From Nocardia pseudovaccinii NBRC 100343 (GTDB taxonomy: Bacteria > Actinomycetota > Actinomycetes > Mycobacteriales > Mycobacteriaceae), in contig NZ_BDBY01000362.1 of the NCBI RefSeq assembly GCF_001613225.1, forward strand, positions 1 through 43,138: a stretch of DNA of 43,138 nt, in the 5' to 3' direction. Of this stretch, positions 18,368 to 26,507 are shown piece by piece; position 1 is the first letter of the stretch, and each line of letters starts with the position of its first letter. The notes under the pieces were generated by a model. It made no database searches and was not told where the DNA came from. It saw only the letters and a list, made by a program, of their open reading frames with translations. Both the position numbers and the translations under genes were made by a program.

Positions 18368-19279
18368 TCAATCCGGGTCGGCGTTCAAACGATCCAGCGC
18401 GGCCTGGGAGTCCGCATCAGCCGCGCGATAGATGATGATGCGCTGGTCTGGGTCCTGTAGCGGCATGAGCACTTCGAAATTGACCACCAGGGGCCCGACC
18501 TCCGGGTGGCGCAGCGGCTTCCTGCCGCGCCCCTGCACCCGAACGTCGTGCCTGGCCCACCCCTGCGCGAACTCCTCGCTTCGTGCGGTGAACTCGGCGA
18601 CCAGGTCGGCCAGTTCCTGATCGTCCGGATGGGCCGCCCACGCTGCGCGCAGATCTGCGATGCCCGCGCGAATGATCCGGTCCCGATCGCAGTAGAAGTC
18701 GCGCATGGCGGGATCCAATAGGCACAGCCACATGGAGTTGCGCTGCCGCGGTGGTAGCGCGCCGAAGTCGACGACCAACCGCGCCATTTCCGGATTCCAC
18801 GCCAGGATGTCGTAGCGGTGGTTGATCAGCATCGCGGGCAATGGCGATAGATCGTGCACCAGCAGCTCCAGCGCGGGCGCGGGGACAGTGCTCGGTTTCC
18901 CGGCATTCGGCTGGCGCTGCTGGGCCAGATCGAAGAGGTAGGCGCGCTCGTCGGTATCGAGTCGCAGCGCGCGTGCGAGCGCCTCCAGGACGTCCGCGGA
19001 TGGGCGCAGGCCGCGCCCCTGCTCCAGCCGCACGATGTAGTCGGTGCTCACACCCGCCAGCTCGGCGACTTCCTCACGGCGCAGACCAGGGGTGCGCCGA
19101 GCCTGTTTGCGTGGGGGCAGCCCTAAGTCGCCGGGATTCAATCGCTCGCGCCGAGCGCGCAGAAAGGCCGCGAGTGCTTGTGCCCAATTCGCGGAGCTGC
19201 CCGGCCCTCCGTGGTCACGAAAGCTACCGTCTCCGGGCCTGAGCTCGCTCCGCTGTGTCGCATTCACCGTGCTCGTCAT
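18368..19279 (-). CDS. XRE-family regulator with MmyB-type ligand-binding domain
   Basis: Transcription factor of 303 residues. Residues 30-95 form a Cro/CI-like helix-turn-helix: RRERLNPGDLGLPPRKQARRTPGLRREEVAELAGVSTDYIVRLEQGRGLRPSADVLEALARAL. The rest (110-300) is the MmyB-like ligand-binding domain, recognised by LSPLPAMLINHRYDILAWNPEMARLVVDF, the helix DRDRIIRAGIADLRAAWAAHPDD and HPEVGPLVVNFEVLMPLQDPDQRIIIYRA. This class is very abundant in actinomycetes and usually controls a divergent oxidoreductase gene. Here the aldo-keto reductase starts 123 nt away on the other strand. The intergenic region contains TTTCC-CA-GGAAA at 19312-19323 as a weak operator candidate. The domain is related to PAS folds and may bind fatty acids or another small ligand. 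Confidence 0.92.
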   Translation of the reverse strand: MTSTVNATQRSELRPGDGSFRDHGGPGSSANWAQALAAFLRARRERLNPGDLGLPPRKQARRTPGLRREEVAELAGVSTDYIVRLEQGRGLRPSADVLEALARALRLDTDERAYLFDLAQQRQPNAGKPSTVPAPALELLVHDLSPLPAMLINHRYDILAWNPEMARLVVDFGALPPRQRNSMWLCLLDPAMRDFYCDRDRIIRAGIADLRAAWAAHPDDQELADLVAEFTARSEEFAQGWARHDVRVQGRGRKPLRHPEVGPLVVNFEVLMPLQDPDQRIIIYRAADADSQAALDRLNADPD

Positions 19280-19402
19280 CGCCCTCGATCTTACGGCTGG
19301 CTAGGACTGGCTTTCCCAGGAAAAACCTTCCCTTACCCACGCTCTCGCGCCGTTCCAGACTCGATGACACCGGAAACGAAGTACGAACGACAGGAGCACG
19401 AC

Positions 19403-20473
19403 ATGTCCGGAGCCCGCACCCTCGATACCTACCGGTTGCTCGGCCGCTCGGGTCTTCGGGTGTCTCCGCTGTCCCTCGGGACCATGACGTTCGGCGCCGA
19501 TTGGGGTTGGGGCGCCGATAAGGACGAGGCCCGCAAGATCTTCGACACCTACGTCGAGCGCGGCGGCAACTTCGTCGATACCGCGAGCCAGTACACCAAC
19601 GGCACCTCCGAGCAGCTGCTCGGCGAGTTCAGCGCCGCCAATCGCGAAAGTCTGGTGCTGGCAACGAAATACACGATGCTGCGACGGCCGACCGATCCCA
19701 ACTCCGGCGGCAATCACCGCAAGAGCATGGTCGGTTCGGTGGAAGCCAGCCTGCGTCGGCTGAACACCGATTACATCGACCTGCTGTACTTGCACGCCTG
19801 GGACTTCCTGACCCCGGTCGAGGAGATCCTGCGCGCCATGGACGATCTGGTCCGCGCCGGGAAGGTGCTCTATGTCGGCATCTCCGACGCACCGGCCTGG
19901 CAGGTCGCACGCATGCAGACCATCGCCGACCTGCGCGGCTGGTCCCCGCTGATCGCGCTGCAGATCGAGTACAGCCTGATCGAGCGGACCGTCGAACGCG
20001 ATCTCATTCCGATGGCGCAAGAACTCGGCCTCGGTGTGGTGCCGTGGTCGCCGCTGGCCAGCGGGGTGCTCACCGGCAAGTACAGCCGCGCCGATTTGGC
20101 GCACGATTCGGACAGCTCACCCGAGGGCACCCGCAAGAACGTAGCGGCCGCCAACGGGTCGCTCACCGAACGCGGCCTGGTGATCGCCGACGTGGTGAAA
20201 GATGTTGCGGCACAACTGGGTAAGACGCCCTCACAGGTAGCGCTCGCCTGGACGCTGCAGAATCCGGGCGTCACGGCACCGATCATCGGTGCACGCACGG
20301 CCGCGCAGTTGGAGGACAACCTCGGAGCGCTCGAGGTCGAATTCGACACCGCGCAGCTGGACCGGCTGCAGCAGGCCAGCGCGATCGAGTTGGGTTTCCC
20401 CCACGACATGCTCGCCCGCCCGATGACCCGCGGCGTGACCTTCGGCGACCTGAAAATCGAAGGCCGCGACTGA
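19403..20473 (+). CDS. Aldo/keto reductase
   Basis: NAD(P)H-dependent oxidoreductase with the AKR (beta/alpha)8 barrel, 356 residues. The N-terminal GRSGLRVSPLSLGTMTFG and NFVDTASQYTNGTSEQLLGEF contain the catalytic Asp and Tyr; LATKYTML supplies the Lys, DYIDLLYLHAWD the His. The C-terminal nucleotide-binding region reads TPSQVALAWTLQNPGVTAPIIGARTAAQLEDNLGALEVEF. The sequence resembles the AKR11/YajO-like general aldehyde reductases. The start is ATG 19403, with AGGAG about 7 nt upstream; the frame is open further up to 19178 but that overlaps the divergent regulator and is not family-like. Probably regulated by the adjacent XRE/MmyB protein. Substrate unknown. Confidence 0.93.
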   Translation: MSGARTLDTYRLLGRSGLRVSPLSLGTMTFGADWGWGADKDEARKIFDTYVERGGNFVDTASQYTNGTSEQLLGEFSAANRESLVLATKYTMLRRPTDPNSGGNHRKSMVGSVEASLRRLNTDYIDLLYLHAWDFLTPVEEILRAMDDLVRAGKVLYVGISDAPAWQVARMQTIADLRGWSPLIALQIEYSLIERTVERDLIPMAQELGLGVVPWSPLASGVLTGKYSRADLAHDSDSSPEGTRKNVAAANGSLTERGLVIADVVKDVAAQLGKTPSQVALAWTLQNPGVTAPIIGARTAAQLEDNLGALEVEFDTAQLDRLQQASAIELGFPHDMLARPMTRGVTFGDLKIEGRD

Positions 20474-20480
20474 GTTTCAC

Positions 20481-20521
20481 CTGATGGGGTGGTGCGAGCC
20501 GGGCTCGCACCACCCCATCAG
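20481..20521. terminator. Long perfect hairpin between convergent genes
   Basis: A 19-bp perfect stem (20481-20499 with 20503-20521) around a 3-nt loop, starting 7 nt after the reductase stop and ending 57 nt before the holA stop. No T-run follows on either strand. Most likely a bidirectional terminator of the U-less type common in actinobacteria. Confidence 0.8.
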
Positions 20522-20577
20522 CGCGTCAGGTACCGATCAGCCGGAATCCGCCGCGGTATTGCATGCGCGGCACCCAC

Positions 20578-21549
20578 TCAGCTTGCGGAGTGCAGGTCCA
20601 GGATCTGCGTGAGTGCGTGTTCCAAGGCGTAGTTGGCGTCGGCGGCGCCGCCTTTTACGTCGGCATTCAGCGTGGCGACGACTTGCAGGGCCGTACCGAT
20701 GCTGGCCTGATTCCAGCCTCGCGCTTGGGCCTGGGCCTTCTTCACCTTCCAGGGCGGCATGCCCAATTGCTGGGCCAGCTTGAACGGGTCGCCGCGGCCC
20801 GCGGAACCGACGCGGGCAATGGTGTGGACGGAGTCGGCGAGTGCGTCGGCGAGCAGTACATGCGGTACGCCGCGGTCATTGGCCCAGCGCAACGCCTCCA
20901 TAGCACCGGGTCGATCCCCGGCCACCGCGAGTTCCGCGACATCGAAACCGGAGATCTCGGCCTTGCCGGAGTAGTAGCGGCGTACCGCGGCGATATCGAT
21001 CTTGCCGCCGGTATCGGCGGCCAATTGCGAACAGGCGGCGGACAATTCCCGCAGATCCGAGCCGACCGCCTCCAGCATCACCTGCACGACCTCGCTCGAA
21101 ACCCGCACCCCGGCATTGCGGAATTCGCCGCGCACGAACTCCACCCGCTCGGCCGCCTTCGTCAACTTGGCGCAATCGTGCACCTGCGCACCCGACTTCT
21201 GCAGCGCAGGGGCCAGCGCCTTGGCCCGGCCGCCCCCGGAGTGCAGCACCACGAGCACCACACCTTCGGGCGGATCCGCGGCGGCGTCGGTGATCACCGC
21301 GACCGCCTCCTTACCCGCCTCCGCCGCCGACTCGAGCACGATCACCCGATCCTCGGCGAACAGCGAAGGGCTCAACAACTCCGCCAGCTCCGCGGTGCTG
21401 GCATCCCCGGCCCGCAGTCGATCAACGGGTACCGCGTCGGGGTCCGGCGCATCGGCCCGCACCTGCGCCGTAATCCCCGTGATGGCCCGTTCGACCAGCA
21501 GCTCTTCATCACCGAGCACCAGGTGCACTGCCGCAGTCCGTTCGGTCAT
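20578..21549 (-). CDS. holA: DNA polymerase III delta subunit
   Basis: Clamp-loader delta subunit, 323 residues, opening the beta sliding clamp. The N-terminal AAA-like domain begins VHLVLGDEELLVERAI, which matches HolA's degenerate P-loop region (no ATP binding expected). LFAEDRVIVLESAAEAG and VVLVVLHSGGGRAKAL follow the family pattern. The middle helical domain includes EVVQVMLEAVGSDLRELSAACSQLAADTG, a strongly conserved HolA signature, and the C-terminal collar domain includes PFKLAQQLGMPPWKVKKAQAQARGWN. It is normally short in other motifs, so recognition rests on these three. It lies downstream of comEC on the same strand, the usual comEA-comEC-holA order, although 314 nt separate it from comEC, so it probably has its own promoter. 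Confidence 0.95.
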   Translation of the reverse strand: MTERTAAVHLVLGDEELLVERAITGITAQVRADAPDPDAVPVDRLRAGDASTAELAELLSPSLFAEDRVIVLESAAEAGKEAVAVITDAAADPPEGVVLVVLHSGGGRAKALAPALQKSGAQVHDCAKLTKAAERVEFVRGEFRNAGVRVSSEVVQVMLEAVGSDLRELSAACSQLAADTGGKIDIAAVRRYYSGKAEISGFDVAELAVAGDRPGAMEALRWANDRGVPHVLLADALADSVHTIARVGSAGRGDPFKLAQQLGMPPWKVKKAQAQARGWNQASIGTALQVVATLNADVKGGAADANYALEHALTQILDLHSAS

Positions 21550-21863
21550 GACTGCACCTCGCTGGCCGTGGGCTCCGTCGTGCCCGACGGTGCTGTGTCT
21601 TTGGTTCGCTCGCTGCGCTCGCTCACGCGAGCATCCTACGGTCCGTCACCGACACGTCCGCACACCTCACAGGCACCTCCGATTTGTCACCGTACGTGTT
21701 CGAACTCGGACCTCCCGGTCGTCTGGATTTCCTTCCTTCATCAACAACCACGCGCTGTAGTCGGCAGACAGCTGTCCCGACTTCGGCCGGACGCGGGCCA
21801 ACCAAGACCTGCGCTCGGAAGCTGCTCCGAGGTCGATCAGCTTTGTCCAGATCGGCGCGCGAA
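21550..21863. other. Intergenic region between comEC and holA with a GC-rich repeat
   Basis: 314 bp with no convincing gene. At 21603-21626 there is an imperfect inverted repeat whose minus strand begins GTGAGCGAGCGCAGCGAGCG. It shares the 10-mer GTGAGCGAGC with 5650-5659 in the PrrA-PrrB spacer, suggesting a dispersed intergenic element. The rest presumably contains the holA promoter. Confidence 0.6.
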
Positions 21864-24440
21864 CTATCGGGACGGCGATCTGGCTCGTCGAGCCGTCAGG
21901 GTTCGCAGCTGACGACCCTCGCCTAGAACCACGACGTCGCCTTGTTGATCGGTCCGGGCAACAGTGACGCCCAGCCCGGCCAGATCCGCGAGCACACCGG
22001 GGTGCGGATGGCCGAAGGTGTTGTCGGCGCCGACGCTGACCAAGGCGAGTCGAGGGTGGACGGTGGCGATGAATTCCTTTGTGGTCGTTCGGGAGCCGTG
22101 GTGCGGCAGCTTCAGCACGTCGGCCTGAACGGGAGCACCCGAGTGGAGCAGTCGTTGTTGCGCCGGTGCCTCGATATCGCCGGTGAACAGAATTCGGCCC
22201 GCGGGAGTGGTGGCGGCGATGACAATCGAGCGGTCGTTGGCGTCATCGGCGCTCGGCGGGCCGGGCGGGCGGTGCGCGAGTGGGGCCGGGGCCAGTACGT
22301 TCAGTTCGATAGTGCCGAAACGCAATACCTGTCCCGAGGACAGCTCGAGCACTGGGATGTGAGCCTGTGCCGCGAGACCGGCGACTTGCTCCGGACCGCT
22401 GACCGATGCACGCCGATCTCGTGGGGAACGCGGTGCGTTGGACGTGCCCGTCGACTCACCTGAATCCGCCTCGGATCTGGTCGAATTCGATATTCCCACC
22501 TCGTCGGCGCTTGCGGATTCGACGTCGACCGTTGTTCCGGATAGCTCGCCAGGCCCGACACCCAGGGCATCGACCGTCCGGCCTTGTAAGGCACCGGCCA
22601 GACCGGCGATGTGGTCGGCGTGCGGATGGGTCAGCACGAGCAGCGAGATTCGGTTGATGCGCATGCGATTCAGACAGGTGCGCATGATGCGCGGGTCCGG
22701 ACCGACATCGATGACCACGGCCGTGTGATTACCGACAGACAATGCGAGTCCGTCACCCTGTCCGACATCACAGACGGCCAATACCCAGCCATCGGGTGGC
22801 CAGCCCGGATGCCAGACCCGCACCGGAATCAGCACGACCGCGACGCCGAGTAGAACGGCAGCGGCAAGACGACGCATTACCGCCGACCGCAATGCCAGCA
22901 CAACGAGAACTACTGCCGCACAGGCGATCGCCCCGCCGGTGAGCCCACCGCGCACGGAGATCTCCGCGCCGGGCACATTCGCCGCGTGTTCGGCGACGAA
23001 CAGCAGCCACCACAGTGGCGGTTGCGCGCAACGCAGTATCAGTTCGGCAAGCGTAGGCCAGGCCGCGGCGAGCGCGGCGCCGATAGCCCCGAGCACCGTG
23101 ATCGGTGCGATTACCGGTTCGACCAGGATATTCGCGAGGATCGCAACCAAACTGAGCCGTCCGGTCACCGCGATCACCAGCGGTGTCGTCACCACGAACG
23201 CGGCGGCCGATACCGCGACGATCTCGGCTGGCACCCGCCACCAGCCGCGGGCGCGCAACCAGTCCGCCCAACTCGGCGCCAATAGGATCAGTCCGGCGGT
23301 TGCCAGCACCGACAGTCCGAATCCGGCACGCACCGCCAGTTCCGGCCACAGCGCGAGCAGACCGATGACCGCCGTGCAGAGCGCGGGCAATGCCTGCTTG
23401 CGGCGTCCGGTTACCAAGGCGAGCAAGGTAATCGCACCCATTGCCCCCGCCCGCAGCACACTCGGGTCCGGACGTGCCACCACAATGAACATCAGCAGTG
23501 CCGCCGCCGCGACCGCTGCACCGACGCGCGGGCCCAGGGTGAGCAGCCGCACCGCACCGAGTACAACCGCCAACAAGATCGTGAAATTGGCCCCGCTGAC
23601 CACGCAGATATGTTCCAGCCCAGCGATTTCGAACTCCTCACGGACTTCGTCGGACAGCGCTGACGTGTCGCCCACCACCAGCGCGGGCAGCAGCCCGGCC
23701 TGCTGTTCGGGTAGTACACGTGCGGCCGACGCGAGGTCGGTGCGCACTGCCGCGGCGACCCGTTGCCACCAGGGCAACGCGCCGACCACCACCGGCGGTC
23801 CCTGTGCCCGCAACGTGGCGACGGTGAGGTCTCGGTGCCATGGCAGCTCAGGTTTGGCCCGAAACTCCACCGCCCGTCCGGGCAGCAGCCCGTCCCAGTC
23901 CGCACCGGACCCGAGAACCACCACGGTGCCGCCCGCCCGCACCGTCGAACCGCCTTGGCGGTAATCGCGCAAATGCGCCCGCACCGTCCACCGCTGCTCA
24001 CCCCCGAATGCGCTGGACCGCACCGGTTTCGGATCATCGATGGGTGTGACGACCACACGCACCGAAGCCGCTGTGTTACGCAATGGATGCGTCACCACCC
24101 GGTGCTCGCGCCACGCCCCGGCCACCGCGAACCCGGCACCCAACAGCAGCGCTGCAAGTGCGGCAACGGCGACCACCCGCCATCGCTCACTGGGATGGGC
24201 CACCGCGCGCAACAGCACCATCCAGAGCCCGATCGCCAGCAGCACCAGTACCGACGCCAGCACCAGACCGGCCACCCATCCCACCGTCAGCGCGACAACC
24301 GTTGCACCCCAACAACTCAGCGCCGCAGGCAGCAACCGTGCGTCGAGCACCGGTACCGCCTCCATCGACGGCTCGCCGTCCTCGGCAGCCCGGCGGTCGA
24401 TATCGCCCTGTCCGTCCGACACACCTTCGATTGCGGTCAT
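21864..24440 (-). CDS. comEC: ComEC/Rec2 DNA-uptake channel
   Basis: Polytopic membrane protein of 858 residues, expected to carry single-stranded DNA across the cytoplasmic membrane. Order: N-terminal helices 40-110; a DUF4131-like OB region 115-220; the Competence domain with its signature LPALVVGDTSALSDEVREEFEIAGLEHICVVSGANFTILL (248-288) and a series of helices to about 545; then a metallo-beta-lactamase domain (552-858). The latter has CDVGQGDGL, the metal motif HPHADH at 605-610, GDIE, and HHGS at 780-783, so its nuclease-type metal site looks intact. Residues 636-682 are a Ser/Asp-rich insertion in the lactamase domain. The start overlaps the comEA stop by 4 nt. Natural competence has not been generally shown for this group, so activity is an open point. 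Confidence 0.95.
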   Translation of the reverse strand: MTAIEGVSDGQGDIDRRAAEDGEPSMEAVPVLDARLLPAALSCWGATVVALTVGWVAGLVLASVLVLLAIGLWMVLLRAVAHPSERWRVVAVAALAALLLGAGFAVAGAWREHRVVTHPLRNTAASVRVVVTPIDDPKPVRSSAFGGEQRWTVRAHLRDYRQGGSTVRAGGTVVVLGSGADWDGLLPGRAVEFRAKPELPWHRDLTVATLRAQGPPVVVGALPWWQRVAAAVRTDLASAARVLPEQQAGLLPALVVGDTSALSDEVREEFEIAGLEHICVVSGANFTILLAVVLGAVRLLTLGPRVGAAVAAAALLMFIVVARPDPSVLRAGAMGAITLLALVTGRRKQALPALCTAVIGLLALWPELAVRAGFGLSVLATAGLILLAPSWADWLRARGWWRVPAEIVAVSAAAFVVTTPLVIAVTGRLSLVAILANILVEPVIAPITVLGAIGAALAAAWPTLAELILRCAQPPLWWLLFVAEHAANVPGAEISVRGGLTGGAIACAAVVLVVLALRSAVMRRLAAAVLLGVAVVLIPVRVWHPGWPPDGWVLAVCDVGQGDGLALSVGNHTAVVIDVGPDPRIMRTCLNRMRINRISLLVLTHPHADHIAGLAGALQGRTVDALGVGPGELSGTTVDVESASADEVGISNSTRSEADSGESTGTSNAPRSPRDRRASVSGPEQVAGLAAQAHIPVLELSSGQVLRFGTIELNVLAPAPLAHRPPGPPSADDANDRSIVIAATTPAGRILFTGDIEAPAQQRLLHSGAPVQADVLKLPHHGSRTTTKEFIATVHPRLALVSVGADNTFGHPHPGVLADLAGLGVTVARTDQQGDVVVLGEGRQLRTLTARRARSPSR

Positions 24441-25525
24441 ACCGTCACCAGATCGCGCAGACGGGCGAGGCGGGCCGGGCCGATGCCGTCGACCTCACCG
24501 AGTTGGGCGACATCGGCGAATCGTCCATTCGTGGTGCGCCATGTGACGATTGCGCGGGCGGTGACCGGGCCGATGCCGGGCAGAGCGTCGAGTTCGGCTT
24601 CGGTTGCGGTATTGAGGTCGACTTTGCTCGCCGGGCGTTGTGCCGCAGCGGAATTCGGAGCCGAGCCGCCTGGCGGTCGTCCGCCTGCACTGATCGTGGT
24701 GCTGCCGAGTTGCGACCCCGGGTTCGGGCCACTTGAACCAACGAGAACCTGGTCGCCGTCCTGGAGACGCTGTGCGAGGTTGAGTCCGCTCAGATCCGCG
24801 CCGTCCTTGGCACCGCCAGCGGCGGCGAGTGCGTCGGCGACCCGTGCCCCGGCGGGCAATCGCACCAGGCCGCCGCGATGTACGAGGCCGACCACACTGA
24901 TCACCAATTCCGTTGTGGGACTGGTGGTTACCGGCACGGCTGATGGTCCCGATCCGGATGCCGCCATGCTGACACTGGACAGCTCAGCCGGTACCGTGCC
25001 CGTGCTGATGCGCACCGCCGACGGCAGCGGCACCGCCTGCGCGACCGGTCGCTCACGCAACACCACGACGGCCGCGACGACCACCGCGGCCAGCCCGACC
25101 GCGACGAGCGTCACCAGCCCACGCCACCCCGGATCCAGTCGAGTCCCCCGAAATCGTTCCGGCACAAGATGATCCCGCCAGGCCGAACGGCGCTTCGGCT
25201 CATCCAGCCAACTCGGTGCCCGCACCTCGCCGACCCCGTCGTCATCATCCTCGAGATCGGCCCCGGCCGCCTCGGTAGACGAAACCTCGGGATCGGACTC
25301 CACCGCCTCGGACAACTCCTCGTCATCCCACCGCCCACCGCGAACCGGCGGCTTGCTTCGCCGCCGCGATCGCTGTCCGGACCTCGACGAACTCGGCGAA
25401 CTTCGGCACAGCTCGCCGTCGGTACGCGCCGGACTTCCGGCACCGATCGTTCGGCTGGCACCGACTCGCTCGGTCAATACGCTCAGTCGTCGGCGAATCC
25501 GCTCACGCTCGTCATGTCGGGACAT
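24437..25525 (-). CDS. comEA: ComEA DNA-binding competence protein
   Basis: Membrane-anchored DNA receptor, 362 residues. Residues 1-130 are a hydrophilic cytoplasmic region, basic then acidic (DLEDDDDGVGEV). One transmembrane helix lies at about 135-156 (LVTLVAVGLAAVVVAAVVVL). Outside are a Ser/Pro linker, a SLBB domain at 207-263 (ELVISVVGLVHRGGLVRLPAGARVADALAAAGG), a Gly/Ser linker, and a C-terminal helix-hairpin-helix pair (301-362) with DLNTATEAELDALPGIGPVTARAIVTWR. The HhH binds double-stranded DNA without sequence preference. It forms an operon with comEC (ATGA overlap). Two DnaA-box-like nonamers lie 64-90 nt upstream of its start. Confidence 0.95.
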   Translation of the reverse strand: MSRHDERERIRRRLSVLTERVGASRTIGAGSPARTDGELCRSSPSSSRSGQRSRRRSKPPVRGGRWDDEELSEAVESDPEVSSTEAAGADLEDDDDGVGEVRAPSWLDEPKRRSAWRDHLVPERFRGTRLDPGWRGLVTLVAVGLAAVVVAAVVVLRERPVAQAVPLPSAVRISTGTVPAELSSVSMAASGSGPSAVPVTTSPTTELVISVVGLVHRGGLVRLPAGARVADALAAAGGAKDGADLSGLNLAQRLQDGDQVLVGSSGPNPGSQLGSTTISAGGRPPGGSAPNSAAAQRPASKVDLNTATEAELDALPGIGPVTARAIVTWRTTNGRFADVAQLGEVDGIGPARLARLRDLVTV

Positions 25526-25588
25526 GGCGGCGACGCTAGTCCCGCGACAAGGTCGGGAATCCGTGTCGACCAGGCGAGATAAAAAGTC

Positions 25589-25615
25589 TGTTGATAACTC
25601 CGAGCCTGTGGATAA
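25589..25615. promoter_or_regulatory. Tandem DnaA-box-like nonamers upstream of comEA
   Basis: TGTGGATAA at 25607-25615 is the exact complement of the DnaA box TTATCCACA; TGTTGATAA at 25589-25597 differs at one position. They lie in a 15-bp imperfect direct repeat (CTGTTGATAACTCCG / CTGTGGATAACTTCG), 9 bp apart, within the 104-bp gap before comEA. Confidence 0.55.
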
Positions 25616-25629
25616 CTTCGCCCGCTAGA

Positions 25630-26445
25630 TCAGGTTCGCAAGGCGATGAGTACCGTCGTGCTGAACCGAACCACGAAGGAACCTCCCGCCGCATCAATGG
25701 CAGCCCCGACACCTTCCAGCACCTCTTCCTGTGTGGCAGAGGAGAATTGGGCGTGGCCGCCGGTTGTCGGCAACTGATCCAGCCACTCGTCTCGGGTGTA
25801 CGTCCGCTCCCAGTCGAACGTCCACTGCTCGGGTTCACCGAAGCCACCCGCCGCCCGAATCCCCTCGATCGCCTTGTCGGACGGCGTCGCATACGTGGTC
25901 TTCGCCCCCGCCGCCCAACGGGCAGCGAGCGAGTCGGGGACGACCCGTTGATAGACCGCGGCAAAGGCTTCGGCCAAGTCCGTCGGCGGTTGGCCCGCAT
26001 TCCAGAACACGGCCAGCCGTCCACCGGGTCGCAGCACTTCAGCGGCCTTCGCGGCGCCCGCGACCGGGTCCACCCAGTGCCAGGTCTGGCCGGAGATGAC
26101 GGCGTCGAAGATTCGCCCCGCGGGGTCCCAGGCTTCGAAGGCAGACACTTCGACCTCGAAACCGTACTTCCGCGCCCAGTCACCCATCCGCGCATCGACC
26201 TCCACGCCCAGTACATGACAACCCGCCGCCCGGAACTGCCGGGCCGCGATGCCGGTACCGATGCCGACATCGACGATCTCAGGTCCGGGGCTGGCGGCGA
26301 CGATCGCATCCACCATCGCCGCCGGATAGCTGGGCCGGGCCCGGTCATAACGTTCCGGGTCCGAGCCGAACGATTCGGCCAGCTCACGGGCTCGATGGGA
26401 TTCGCGATGGTCGGAGGACGTGGGCTCCGAAGGTAGAGTGGGCAT
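25630..26445 (-). CDS. Class I SAM-dependent methyltransferase
   Basis: Methyltransferase of 271 residues with a Rossmann-type fold. Motif I is EIVDVGIGTGIAARQFRAAGCHVLGVEVDARM (GxGxG and the acidic residue that binds the SAM ribose). Motif II/III is FDAVISGQTWHWVDPVAGAAKAAEVLRPGGRLAVFWN. It belongs to the Methyltransf_11/25 type that modify small molecules; the substrate is not predictable. The N-terminal SFGSDPERYDRARPSYP fits that family. The ATG at 26445 lies inside the left arm of a large inverted repeat that also covers the divergent TetR gene's upstream region, so expression is probably repressed by that TetR protein. No clear ribosome site precedes the ATG apart from GGTGGG. Confidence 0.9.
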   Translation of the reverse strand: MPTLPSEPTSSDHRESHRARELAESFGSDPERYDRARPSYPAAMVDAIVAASPGPEIVDVGIGTGIAARQFRAAGCHVLGVEVDARMGDWARKYGFEVEVSAFEAWDPAGRIFDAVISGQTWHWVDPVAGAAKAAEVLRPGGRLAVFWNAGQPPTDLAEAFAAVYQRVVPDSLAARWAAGAKTTYATPSDKAIEGIRAAGGFGEPEQWTFDWERTYTRDEWLDQLPTTGGHAQFSSATQEEVLEGVGAAIDAAGGSFVVRFSTTVLIALRT

Positions 26446-26474
26446 GCGCCCACCATAGTGGGCGCATGCCCACT
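26439..26474. promoter_or_regulatory. Double palindrome, putative TetR operator
   Basis: Perfect 16-bp inverted repeat: GTGGGCATGCGCCCAC (26439-26454), a 4-nt spacer CATA, and GTGGGCGCATGCCCAC (26459-26474). Each arm is itself a near-palindrome (GTGGGC-N4-GCCCAC), giving two operator-like sites 20 bp apart centre to centre. It lies between divergent methyltransferase and TetR genes and includes the methyltransferase start codon. Confidence 0.85.
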
Positions 26475-26507
26475 TGCCAACGGGTGCGCCCGGGAAAAGG
26501 AGATACC

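Noticed and set aside
25589..25615. Replication origin
   Set aside because: Only two DnaA-like boxes, no AT-rich unwinding region, and no dnaA or dnaN nearby.
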